The notes under the pieces are model-generated. The model searched no databases. It was given only the letters and a program-made list of their open reading frames with translations, and was not told where the DNA came from. Shown piece after piece: positions 1 through 7,644 of a stretch of DNA of 14,287 bases. The stretch is from positions 1 to 14,287 of the forward strand of contig JAGACE010000145.1 of the NCBI GenBank assembly GCA_017614275.1, written 5' to 3'. The stretch is from Clostridia bacterium. GTDB lineage: Bacteria; Bacillota; Clostridia; Oscillospirales; Acutalibacteraceae. Positions within the stretch are counted from its first letter, which is position 1, and the number at the start of each line of letters is the position of its first letter. Both the position numbers and the translations under genes were made by a program.

Positions 1-604
1 ACAGCGACGAGATGACGCCCTCGATACTGGTCGCGACGCCGGTCAGGCTCGCCAGACCGGACTTCATCCCGCCCCCGCCCGCATTGATCATCGGGTCCGC
101 GAAGACCTGTGCCGCAACGGCCTCCAGCTCGCCGGAGCCGGACGTGGTGCCGGCCGCGGAAGCGACGCCGGTGTAGATGATGACCGGCATGAAGAAGATG
201 ACGCGGAACACGGTCCGGCCCGGCAGCTTCTTCTTGTTCAGCATGACCGCCATGAAGAACGAGAAGATCATGATGACCGGCAGGTTGATGACCATGTCGC
301 GGAACGTCTCCAGCAGGTACTGCCGGAAGTCCACGTCCACGGTGAAGGCCTCGACGTAATAGCCGAACCCGTACCACTGCAGGTCGAACCCGGTGCCGTC
401 CATCCGGATGATGATGTCATTGATGCTGAACACGAAGGTCCGCCACAGGGAAGGCAGGAAAACCAACAGCAAGCCCAGCAAAAACGGAAGGATGAAGAGA
501 TACCCGGCGAGGTTTCGTCTCTCGATCAGGTCCATCTTGACGAACTTCAGGATGAAGTCCATGATGGAGACGAAAAACCCCTTTTTCTTAGCGGTTTTTT
601 GCAT
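1..604 (-). CDS. Sugar ABC transporter permease, MalF/UgpA type (partial, C-terminus outside window)
   Basis: I translated this frame directly: it opens at the ATG at 604-602 and stays open to the window edge, giving about 201 residues that begin MQKTAKKKGFF. After a basic cytoplasmic N-terminus comes a first membrane helix (about residues 34-53, AGYLFILPFLLGLLL), a short extracytoplasmic stretch, then helices near 108-122 and 131-146. This is the N-terminal layout of MalF-type binding-protein-dependent permeases. The EAA loop that contacts the ATPase would lie beyond the edge, so family membership rests on the N-terminal part. A glycine-rich, weakly hydrophobic stretch (about 147-195, containing INAGGGGMKSG) follows the third helix. 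The start lies 2 nt after the TGA of the DUF5696-like gene, with AGGGGG about 8 nt upstream. It is a second MalF-type permease in the operon, so a second transporter module probably continues to the left. Confidence 0.85.
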   Translation of the reverse strand, partial: MQKTAKKKGFFVSIMDFILKFVKMDLIERRNLAGYLFILPFLLGLLLVFLPSLWRTFVFSINDIIIRMDGTGFDLQWYGFGYYVEAFTVDVDFRQYLLETFRDMVINLPVIMIFSFFMAVMLNKKKLPGRTVFRVIFFMPVIIYTGVASAAGTTSGSGELEAVAAQVFADPMINAGGGGMKSGLASLTGVATSIEGVISSL

Positions 605-606
605 GT

Positions 607-3468
607 TCAGTTCCCCCTGTCCAGAACCACGAAGCCGTTGCCGGGAACCGTGGCGCTCACGCCGTCCACCGAGACGGCAACGTCTTCGTTGTTGTAGTTG
701 ACCGCGACCTTCAGCCCGTTCTCATAGGTCGTCGCGTAGACGTTGGTCGCCAGGCGGACGTGATCCACGATGAAGCGGTCCTGAACGTTCTTCAGAACGT
801 CGTTGACCGTGCCGTACATCTCGCCGATCTGGTCGATCCAGTTGCGATAGTCCATCGAGTAGAGCTGCGTGGTGTAATAAGTGTTCTGCAGCACGATGTC
901 GTCTTCGTACATCAGTCTGGCCGACAGCGAAGCGCCGTACTCCAGGCACTTGAGGATCTGGAACTGGGCGTTCTGGACCGTGTTGATCTCTTCGCTGGTA
1001 TAGGAGATCATGCCGTGGATCGCCATCTGGAGGAACGGGATCTCATAGTCCTCGATGATGTAGCGCGAGGACGTGACCGGGGCCTTCATGATGACGTCGA
1101 CGTAGGGCAGCGCCCAATAGTTGCCGACTTCCACCGACACGCTGTAGCCGGCGTCCTGATAGCTTTCAAGGATCGAGGAGATCACGCGGGACGTCTGCGT
1201 GCGGTCGATGATGAGCGACTCGTCGTAGTCCGCGCTGAGCGTGGAACCGACCTGCGTGAGGGAGACGTTCTTGTTGCCGTACTGGTCCAGAGCCGTCATC
1301 AGCTCGGAGAAGGTCTCGCCGTACTGGCTCGGAGAAACGACCCACCGCGGGAAGTAGAACCGCTCGTCGTCGAAGGTGTTGCTGCCGTAAAGGCCCGTGG
1401 CGACGTTCGTGTTCTGGATGATGTTGGCCTTGCGGCCCAGGGTGCGGACCGCGTCGTAATAGGGCATGAAGCCGTCAAAGGTCTTGTCGACGAAGACGTG
1501 GGTGGGGTTGACGTCCGGATAGACGGTAACGCCCAGCGCATCCATGTCGGACAGGAACTGGCGATAGCCCTTCTTGCCGCCCAGCGCGAAGAGCGGGCGG
1601 AAGTGGTTGGAATAGTCCGTCGCGTACAGGGCGCCGTTGGCCATGCCCATGTACCGGACGGAAAGCCCGCCCACCCTGGTCAGCAGCTCGTTGACGATCT
1701 CGGTGGCCTCGTCAAAGTCGGTCAGCGCGTACTTCACCTGGATGGGGAAGCCCGCGATGCCGATCTTCTTGAGGATCGCGCCGTAGATGTCCGCGTAGAA
1801 CGTGGTGTTCGCCTGCACCTCCAGCCGGTCCAGACCGTACAGGTCGATCAGGTACTGGCGGAAGAACTTGGCCATGCCGACGTAGTTGGCTTCCTCGTCA
1901 TAGAGGAAGGTGTACCGGATCTGAAGATCCGTGGCCGGCAGGCGGCAATAGCCCCACTCCTGGACCTCGGTCTTGGTGGTGAGGCCGTCTCTCACCTCGA
2001 CCTCCACTTCCGAATAGACCTTCGGGAACATGGTCAGGCCGGAGCTCGAGCCGTTGGAATAGTAGATCTCGTCGGTGGCCGTCACGTAGAACGAGGGGTA
2101 AACGTAGTTGTACTGGTTCTGTTTTCCCTCGGCCAGATAGGCGGCCACGTTGCCGATCTCATAGCCCTTTTCGATGATGCCGAACAGCGCGCGGTTGTCC
2201 TGCTTCATCCCGAAGACCGGCAGCACCGAGGTCTCAAAGTACGGGATGTCCGCGATCTTGTTGCCGTCGCGGGCCAGCGCCTCGTCCTTGTGGCGGTTGG
2301 AGAGCGCGATCTGGACGGAGGTCGAACGGATGTCGCCGTTGCCGTGCTCGATGATGGCGCCGGAGCCGTCGGGGATGAAGGTATAGCCCTCTTCCACCTC
2401 GGTGTCCAGCATGGCGCCGAACTGCGGCAGCACGTCGAGACGGGTGATGGCCACCTCGGAGGGCTGTTCGATCTCGCTGGTGACGACCTGGACCTTCAGG
2501 GTGTTGCCCTCGATCTTGTAAATGACCGGGATCATAAAGTTGACGCCGGAGGCGGCGGCGGTATAGCCGATGTACTCGTACTCGGCCGCCAGGTCGTCGC
2601 GCGTGAAGCCCAGATTCTGCCAGTCGGCGATCAGCTGGTTCTTCTTGAAGACCGTGGCGGTGGCGCTGGAGTACAGCTCGTAGACGCCCTCGCCGGTCTC
2701 AAGCAGCGGATAGGTCTGCAGCAGGAGCTGGATCTTCAGATCCCACTCGTCCCGCTTGGCCTTCTTGGCGGATTCCGTCTTCTGACGGTTGACTTCCTTC
2801 TCCATCGAAGCGTTCAGCGCCTCGATCTGATAGTAGGCGTAGCGGGAGGCGAACTGCTTCCGGGCCTTTTCGTCCGGATTGCCCGCTTCGTCCACGGCGA
2901 TCTCGCAGTACTGTTCGTAGTAGCGGTCGAAGGAGCTTTCGCTCATCGCCAGCGGATAGATCTCGGAGTTGATGTCGCCAAAGCCGTAAATGACCTTAAA
3001 GCCGACGACTTTGCCGTTCTCCACGATCTCTTCGAAGGTCGCCTGATCGCGGACCACACAGTCGGTGTAGGAGTAATAGGTGTTGGTCTTGGAAGCCGAA
3101 GAGACGTAACCGATGTCGGCCAGACGGTCCCGGTTGCCGTTCTGGTCGTAGTTGTAGACCAGAACGAGCTGGGACTGTTCCGTCTTCTGCCGCTCTGTCG
3201 AGGCGCTCTCCGACCCCTGCTTGTAGTGGGTGGGGTTGCTGCGCCAGACCTCGCCGGTCTTGGTGTCCGTAACGTTGATGCTCAGCCACTCGTAAGGCTC
3301 ATAGTCCAGAGCGATCTCAAGGTTGGACTCGCCGCCGGCCTGATACTCCTTGTAATCCGGCGCAACGAACTGTTCGCCCTTGTATTCGACGGCCTGCGCC
3401 CCGAAGGGAATCAGCATCGAAAGGATCAGCGCCAGACAGATGACCGTGCAGGCTTTCATTTTTTTCAT
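607..3468 (-). CDS. Large secreted DUF5696-like protein, possibly a glycosidase-like TIM-barrel protein
   Basis: This encodes 953 residues. The N-terminus is a signal peptide (basic MKKMK, hydrophobic to about residue 22, AQA cleavage site near 26), with no lipobox, so the protein is probably exported and released or wall-retained. Residues 27-330 look like beta-rich domains with a charged, lysine-rich helical insert (about 200-250). Residues 361-377 carry a YTFIPDGSGAIIEHGNG segment that I associate from memory with DUF5696 proteins, which often sit beside sugar ABC permeases in Firmicutes. Residues 550-790 alternate strands and helices as in a TIM barrel (for example VTVYPDVNPTHVF at 647-659), and the last 55 residues form a beta-sandwich-like end, a layout seen in many glycoside hydrolases. 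Catalytic activity is inference; no catalytic pair can be assigned by eye. The start has AAGGAGG about 8 nt upstream, overlapping the YIP1-like stop codon. It sits between that gene and a permease in one operon. Confidence 0.85.
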   Translation of the reverse strand: MKKMKACTVICLALILSMLIPFGAQAVEYKGEQFVAPDYKEYQAGGESNLEIALDYEPYEWLSINVTDTKTGEVWRSNPTHYKQGSESASTERQKTEQSQLVLVYNYDQNGNRDRLADIGYVSSASKTNTYYSYTDCVVRDQATFEEIVENGKVVGFKVIYGFGDINSEIYPLAMSESSFDRYYEQYCEIAVDEAGNPDEKARKQFASRYAYYQIEALNASMEKEVNRQKTESAKKAKRDEWDLKIQLLLQTYPLLETGEGVYELYSSATATVFKKNQLIADWQNLGFTRDDLAAEYEYIGYTAAASGVNFMIPVIYKIEGNTLKVQVVTSEIEQPSEVAITRLDVLPQFGAMLDTEVEEGYTFIPDGSGAIIEHGNGDIRSTSVQIALSNRHKDEALARDGNKIADIPYFETSVLPVFGMKQDNRALFGIIEKGYEIGNVAAYLAEGKQNQYNYVYPSFYVTATDEIYYSNGSSSGLTMFPKVYSEVEVEVRDGLTTKTEVQEWGYCRLPATDLQIRYTFLYDEEANYVGMAKFFRQYLIDLYGLDRLEVQANTTFYADIYGAILKKIGIAGFPIQVKYALTDFDEATEIVNELLTRVGGLSVRYMGMANGALYATDYSNHFRPLFALGGKKGYRQFLSDMDALGVTVYPDVNPTHVFVDKTFDGFMPYYDAVRTLGRKANIIQNTNVATGLYGSNTFDDERFYFPRWVVSPSQYGETFSELMTALDQYGNKNVSLTQVGSTLSADYDESLIIDRTQTSRVISSILESYQDAGYSVSVEVGNYWALPYVDVIMKAPVTSSRYIIEDYEIPFLQMAIHGMISYTSEEINTVQNAQFQILKCLEYGASLSARLMYEDDIVLQNTYYTTQLYSMDYRNWIDQIGEMYGTVNDVLKNVQDRFIVDHVRLATNVYATTYENGLKVAVNYNNEDVAVSVDGVSATVPGNGFVVLDRGN

Positions 3469-3483
3469 GCCGTTTCCCTCCTT

Positions 3484-4116
3484 TTAGAAGAATCGCAGTG
3501 AGATCTCCCAATAAAGGCCCGTGATGAAGCCCACCATCTGAGAGATCAGGTTGAAGAACAGCAGCAGCAGGAAGATGATGACCGCCATGGCGACGACGAT
3601 GAACACCGTGGTGAGGATCGTCTTGCCCAGGGTGTACTGGTGGATCACCAGCACGCTGCTGACCATCAGCAGGGCGGACCAGCCGATGGAGATGTAAAGC
3701 AGGAGATAGTAGAAGGATTCGTAATCTTCCGACATGATGTTGCTCAGGAAGATCAGCGGGAAGCCGATGATGAAGAAGGGGGCCATGGCGTAAGCAGAGG
3801 CCATGACGATGTCCTTGAAGGACCCTTCGCCGTTCATCAGCGTCGTCAGACTCCAGTTGGCGACGCACCACAGCAGGAACGTACCCAGAACGATGGCGAT
3901 CTCTTTGAGGACGTTCAGGCTGACGCCGTCGTACTCCGGATTGTAGATGAAGCCGGTGAACTGGGTCTTGAAGATCTGCTGCACGCACAGCAGGCCCACG
4001 ATGATCAGCGCCGCGGTAAGCGAGCCGCGTTTTTCATGTTTGAGATCCCAAAAGCCGTCAAACGGATGGAACATGAGCGTGAACGCGTATTTGAGTTGCT
4101 TCAACACAGTGACCAT
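3484..4116 (-). CDS. YIP1 family-like integral membrane protein
   Basis: This encodes 210 residues with about five predicted membrane helices (roughly 32-49, 69-89, 103-127, 135-161, 167-191), preceded by a cytoplasmic segment with FHPFDGFWDLKHEKRGS. That N-terminal pattern (a Pxx-FxxxK/ExRGS entry into helix 1) and the five-helix bundle are typical of bacterial YIP1-family proteins. Their molecular role is unknown, and no catalytic motif is visible. The ATG at 4116 lies 4 nt after the stop of the NHL-repeat gene; an AAGGTG ribosome binding site sits inside the end of that gene, indicating translational coupling. Being packed between an exported NHL protein and an exported DUF5696-like protein suggests it helps organise, or signals for, the membrane-proximal glycan uptake machinery; this is inference from context only. 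Confidence 0.85.
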   Translation of the reverse strand: MVTVLKQLKYAFTLMFHPFDGFWDLKHEKRGSLTAALIIVGLLCVQQIFKTQFTGFIYNPEYDGVSLNVLKEIAIVLGTFLLWCVANWSLTTLMNGEGSFKDIVMASAYAMAPFFIIGFPLIFLSNIMSEDYESFYYLLLYISIGWSALLMVSSVLVIHQYTLGKTILTTVFIVVAMAVIIFLLLLFFNLISQMVGFITGLYWEISLRFF

Positions 4117-4120
4117 ATGC

Positions 4121-5770
4121 TCACATCACCTTCTTTACGCCGTTCCGCAGGAAGCTCCGGAACTGTTTCGTCGTCTTGATGATCCAGATCACCAGAACGA
4201 GGCCGACGATCACCAGGAAGACGATGGTAAACTTGTTGCCGATCAGTTCGTGGAGATATTCCTCCAACGCCTTGGAGTAGTACTCCACGTTCTTGGCGAT
4301 GGTGAAGTACCTCATGGCCGCCCGGTACTCGCCGCTGCGGTACAGGGCCTTGCCCACGCCGGAGTATGCCAGCATGTTGTTGGAATTCATCTTCAGGACT
4401 TCCTGCCAGAGGTCCTCGGACTGCTGATACTCACCCTGCTGATAGGCCCGGACGGCGGCCAGGATCCTGGCGCCGTAGTCGGTGGGCTTGAAGATCATCA
4501 GCGAAGCGTCGATGGAGTCCAGCACGATGACCTTGTCGTCCTGGAAGGTCCCGATGGCCACCGGGTTCTTGAAGGTGCCGAACTGGGTGCCGTCGTTGGC
4601 GAACTGGAACAGCAGGTTGCCGTCGCAGTCGTAGCAGAAGACCTTGTGCCGCAGGGAGTCCATGATGTAATAGCAGCCGTACTCGTCGACGGTGATGTCC
4701 TCGAAGGCGGAGGTGCCGCAGAGCACCTGCATCTGCGCCAGCACGTTGACGCCGGAGCCGGCGCGCTCGTATTCGATGGTCACCGAGGCGATGTCGCCCA
4801 CCGGCGGATAGGTGCCCGTGCGGGACGTGATGTCCGTGCCGTAGGAGTTGATCTTCTTCACCGGGGCGTGCTCCTGTCTGCCCGCGGTGTCATCATAGTC
4901 CGTCTTCATCGAGTCGTGGATATAGCGGTCCGCGATGGTCTTGGTGACCACCCAGACGAACCCCTCGGGATCCATGGCGATGTTGTTGTACTCGGTCGGA
5001 ACGAAGTGCTCCATCCGGGCCAGCTGCTCGTTGGTGGAGATCAGCCGCCAGAACTTTTCGATCAGCTCGTAAGAGACCTCCGGCGCGCCGTAAAAGCTGT
5101 TGAACGAGCCGTCCGGGTTCAGCTTCACGATGCCGCGGTTGATGGTCTGACAGACCACGTGCATGCGCTCGGCCCGGTCGACGACCAGCTTCAGCGGTTT
5201 GTACGCCGCGTTCTCGTTGATCAGATCGATGGCCGGCTTGGTGTAGATGGTTTCGGCGGCGATGGGCTGGCAGGCCTCTTCCACAGAGCCCTTCTTGTCC
5301 AGCTCGCCCAGCATGTCGAAGCGGACGATGCGGGCGTTGCCCGTATCCGCCACGTAGAGCAGCTTCTTGTCGAAGTGCTCGTAAACGAACAGGCCGCTGG
5401 GCGCGTTGAACGTGACGTTCTCTCCCTGATAGGAGATCTCGCTTCCCACGACGCCCTCCCCCGCGCTGCCGATGATCCGGACCAGCTCGAGGTCCGAGTC
5501 GAAGATGCAGACGCGGGCGTTCTTCCCGTCGAGGACGTAGATGTTGTCGTCCTGATCCACGAACAGGTCAGCGGCGCTGGTGAAGGCGCCGATGCCGTAA
5601 TCCACGCCGTTGACTTCCTGTTCAAAGGAGTACGGGATCGGCGCGGCCGTGGCGATGCCGTTGTTGTCGTACGAATACCCCCGGTGCGGGACCAGCGCGA
5701 AGGACGAGGCGCCCAGCGCCGCGCAGAGCAGGAGCATCAGAAGGAGTGCGGTCAATCGTCTGTGCTTCAT
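4121..5770 (-). CDS. Secreted NHL-repeat beta-propeller protein with TPR segment and C-terminal membrane anchor
   Basis: This encodes 549 residues. Residues 1-25 form a signal peptide; a cysteine is present but without a convincing lipobox. Residues about 50-435 carry repeated blade motifs of NHL type, such as AADLFVDQDDNIYVLDGKNARVCIFD, followed by similar units (VADTGNARIVRFD; VDEYGCYYIMDSLRHKVFCYD; DDKVIVLDSIDASLMIF), consistent with a six-bladed propeller. Residues 439-513 form two or so TPR-like helical hairpins (AYQQGEYQQSEDLWQEVLKM; ALYRSGEYRAAMRYF). Residues 514-531 are one strongly hydrophobic helix followed by a basic tail (KTTKQFRSFLRNGVKKVM), which should place the C-terminus in the cytoplasm with the propeller outside. 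The start has a very strong GGAGG/AAGGAG site directly upstream. The protein has no obvious enzyme motif; scaffolding or ligand sensing for the neighbouring transporter is plausible but inferred. Confidence 0.88.
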   Translation of the reverse strand: MKHRRLTALLLMLLLCAALGASSFALVPHRGYSYDNNGIATAAPIPYSFEQEVNGVDYGIGAFTSAADLFVDQDDNIYVLDGKNARVCIFDSDLELVRIIGSAGEGVVGSEISYQGENVTFNAPSGLFVYEHFDKKLLYVADTGNARIVRFDMLGELDKKGSVEEACQPIAAETIYTKPAIDLINENAAYKPLKLVVDRAERMHVVCQTINRGIVKLNPDGSFNSFYGAPEVSYELIEKFWRLISTNEQLARMEHFVPTEYNNIAMDPEGFVWVVTKTIADRYIHDSMKTDYDDTAGRQEHAPVKKINSYGTDITSRTGTYPPVGDIASVTIEYERAGSGVNVLAQMQVLCGTSAFEDITVDEYGCYYIMDSLRHKVFCYDCDGNLLFQFANDGTQFGTFKNPVAIGTFQDDKVIVLDSIDASLMIFKPTDYGARILAAVRAYQQGEYQQSEDLWQEVLKMNSNNMLAYSGVGKALYRSGEYRAAMRYFTIAKNVEYYSKALEEYLHELIGNKFTIVFLVIVGLVLVIWIIKTTKQFRSFLRNGVKKVM

Positions 5771-5785
5771 AGATCTCCTTCCTCC

Positions 5786-6658
5786 TTATTCCTTGATGCC
5801 CGACTTGGACATCGTCTCGATGACGTTGCTCTGGGAGATGATGAAGACGATGATCGGGACGAGCATCATGACGACCACGGCGGCGGCGGCGGCGCCGGCG
5901 CGGGCGTAACCGCCGGACGTGATCTGGCTGATGGCGTACGGAAGAGTCTTGAGCTCTTCGCTGTAGATGTACATGCTGTTGTTGGTGTTCCACAGGGTCT
6001 GGACGGAGAAGATCATCAGCGTCAGCCAGCCGGACTTGACGTTCGGCATGACGATCCGCCAGAAGATCAGGCCCTCGCGGGCGCCGTCGATCTTGGCCGC
6101 GTCAAACAGCGCGTCGCTCAGGTCGGCCATGAAGTTCTGCATCAGGTAGAGACCCAGCGAAGAGCCGAAGGCCGGGACGATCAGGCTGAAGTAGGTGTCG
6201 ATCCAGCCCAGGCGCGCCATGATGATGTAGGTCGGGATGGTCAGGACCGTCGCGTTGAACATCAGCGCGAAGCGGACCATCTTCGCAAAGCCCTGCGAGA
6301 AGGGGAAGCGGTACTTGGCCAGAGGATAGGCCGCCATCGAAGCCAGGATGATATGGCCGAAGGTGCCCACCGCGGTGATCATGACCGTGTTGAAGACGTA
6401 ACGGGAGAACGGGACCCAGGAGCTGGACATCAGCCGGAACAGATCCGCGTAGTTGTCAGGCGTCGGAGACGTGACGTAGAGACGCGGCGGGAAGATGTAA
6501 AGCTCGTTCATGGGCTTGATGGACTGGATGATCGCGAAGTACAGCGGGATGACCATGATGATGGCAAAGATCACCAGAAAGAGCGTGACGCCGATGTCGC
6601 CGGAGACGCGGCGGTTGACGCGGTTGCCCGCTTTCATTCTGAATATTCTGATCGCCAT
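5786..6658 (-). CDS. Carbohydrate ABC transporter permease, MalG/UgpE type
   Basis: This encodes 290 residues, normal length for MalG-type permeases, with six predicted membrane helices (the first about 23-45, the last about 258-276). The EAA loop that docks on the ATPase is clear at about 184-207 (ALFDAAKIDGAREGLIFWRIVMP: the AA...DGA......I.MP pattern). The C-terminus ends SGIKE, similar to the GxVKG/GGVKG-like ends common in this family. The start codon follows the preceding permease's stop after a single base (TGATATG), with AAAGGTGG about 9 nt upstream inside the end of that gene, so translation is coupled. It pairs with the MalF-type permease just upstream to form the membrane channel for the solute captured by the large binding protein. 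The alanine run at 254-260 is encoded by GC-rich triplets and lies at the edge of the last helix. Confidence 0.95.
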   Translation of the reverse strand: MAIRIFRMKAGNRVNRRVSGDIGVTLFLVIFAIIMVIPLYFAIIQSIKPMNELYIFPPRLYVTSPTPDNYADLFRLMSSSWVPFSRYVFNTVMITAVGTFGHIILASMAAYPLAKYRFPFSQGFAKMVRFALMFNATVLTIPTYIIMARLGWIDTYFSLIVPAFGSSLGLYLMQNFMADLSDALFDAAKIDGAREGLIFWRIVMPNVKSGWLTLMIFSVQTLWNTNNSMYIYSEELKTLPYAISQITSGGYARAGAAAAAVVVMMLVPIIVFIISQSNVIETMSKSGIKE

Positions 6659-6659
6659 A

Positions 6660-7628
6660 TCAGGTGCCCACCTTTCTGAGGAGCTTCTGGATCAGCTCGT
6701 TGCACACGACCATCAGCAGGAACAGCAGGACCGCGATGGCCGAGGCATAGCCCATCTCGAACCTGGTGTTGCCATAGTCCTCCAGATGGTGGACGATGGT
6801 GTGCGCCGAATAGTTCGGGCTGGGGAAGCCGACCAGCGCCGTGATGACGGCGCCCATGCCGAACGAGCCGGTGATGCTCATGACGGCGGCGAACATCAGG
6901 TGATCCTTCATGGTCGGAAGGGTGATGTACCAGAGCTCCTGCCACCGGTTCTTGATGCCGTCGATGGCGCCCGCCTCATACAGATCCTTGGGAACGCCCT
7001 GCAGGCCGGCGATCAGGGAAAGGAAGCCGGTGCCCAGCGACAGCCACAGGCTGACGACGATGACGCAGAAGGGAACGGTCTTTTCGTTCTGCAGCCACGG
7101 GACCGCTTCGGTGATGAAGCCCCAGTTCAGCAGAGCCGAGTTCAGCAGGCCGTACTCGTCGGCGGAGAAGATGTACGAGAACATGACGTAGCTCGTGCCG
7201 GAGATGGCCGGCGCGTAGAAGAACAGGGTGAAGACCGCGCGCACCTTCGGCGGAAGCTCGTTGATCAGCCACGCGAACCCGAGGGACATCAGATATCCCA
7301 CAGGACCGGTGATGACCGAGAACAGCAGCGTGTTCTTGATGGCCGTGATGACCAGGTCGTCGTCAATGAACAGCGCGTAGTAGTTGTCGATGAAGACCCA
7401 GCTCGGCCTGTCGATCATGTTGAAGTTGGTGAAGCTGAAGTAGATGGCAATGAGCACCGGGAGCACGGTGAACGTGATGAACACCAGAGCGTACGGCGCG
7501 ATGAACGCGTAGTAGACCTTGGCTTTTTTCATCAACGACCACTTGTACTGGAAGTACTTGCCGATGTTCCGCATCGCTGTCTTGAACTCGAGGTCATTGG
7601 AGGCAGCGGCTTTGTTCATCTCTGACAA
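6660..7628 (-). CDS. Sugar ABC transporter permease, MalF/UgpA type
   Basis: This encodes 322 residues with a cytoplasmic N-terminus of about 38 residues, then six predicted membrane helices (first about 39-64). The EAA loop is at about 216-238 (DLYEAGAIDGIKNRWQELWY, followed by ITLP), the hallmark of ABC importer permeases. The start is read as TTG at 7628: AAAGGGGG lies 8 nt upstream of it, whereas the first ATG (7619, residue 4) would be 17 nt from that site. The gene sits 14 nt after the binding-protein stop and overlaps the next permease's translation signals (1-nt gap). With the MalG-type partner it forms the translocation channel; substrate is presumably an oligosaccharide, not determinable from sequence. 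Confidence 0.95.
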   Translation of the reverse strand: MSEMNKAAASNDLEFKTAMRNIGKYFQYKWSLMKKAKVYYAFIAPYALVFITFTVLPVLIAIYFSFTNFNMIDRPSWVFIDNYYALFIDDDLVITAIKNTLLFSVITGPVGYLMSLGFAWLINELPPKVRAVFTLFFYAPAISGTSYVMFSYIFSADEYGLLNSALLNWGFITEAVPWLQNEKTVPFCVIVVSLWLSLGTGFLSLIAGLQGVPKDLYEAGAIDGIKNRWQELWYITLPTMKDHLMFAAVMSITGSFGMGAVITALVGFPSPNYSAHTIVHHLEDYGNTRFEMGYASAIAVLLFLLMVVCNELIQKLLRKVGT

Positions 7629-7636
7629 TTTACATT

Positions 7637-7644
7637 CCCCCTTT
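7637..7644 (-). promoter_or_regulatory. Ribosome binding site supporting a TTG start of the MalF-type permease
   Basis: The minus strand reads AAAGGGGG here, followed by exactly 8 nt and then TTG (7628-7626). The site overlaps the TAA stop of the solute-binding-protein gene. Spacing favours TTG over the ATG three codons later. Confidence 0.6.

Noticed and set aside
760..3501. A 913-residue open frame on the plus strand, opposite the DUF5696-like gene
   Set aside because: It mirrors a real gene on the other strand; its product is a low-complexity mix of Val, Asp, Leu, Arg, His and Gly without domains, and it is open because stop codons are rare opposite GC-rich codons.
5879..5900. GGC triplet run as a possible microsatellite
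   Set aside because: It encodes an alanine-rich edge of the last membrane helix in a MalG-type permease, and looks like ordinary GC-rich coding sequence.
3947..6679. A 910-residue plus-strand open frame spanning several genes of the transporter operon
   Set aside because: It runs across the boundaries of three well-supported minus-strand genes, has no ribosome binding site or recognisable domain, and shows the same compositional artefact.
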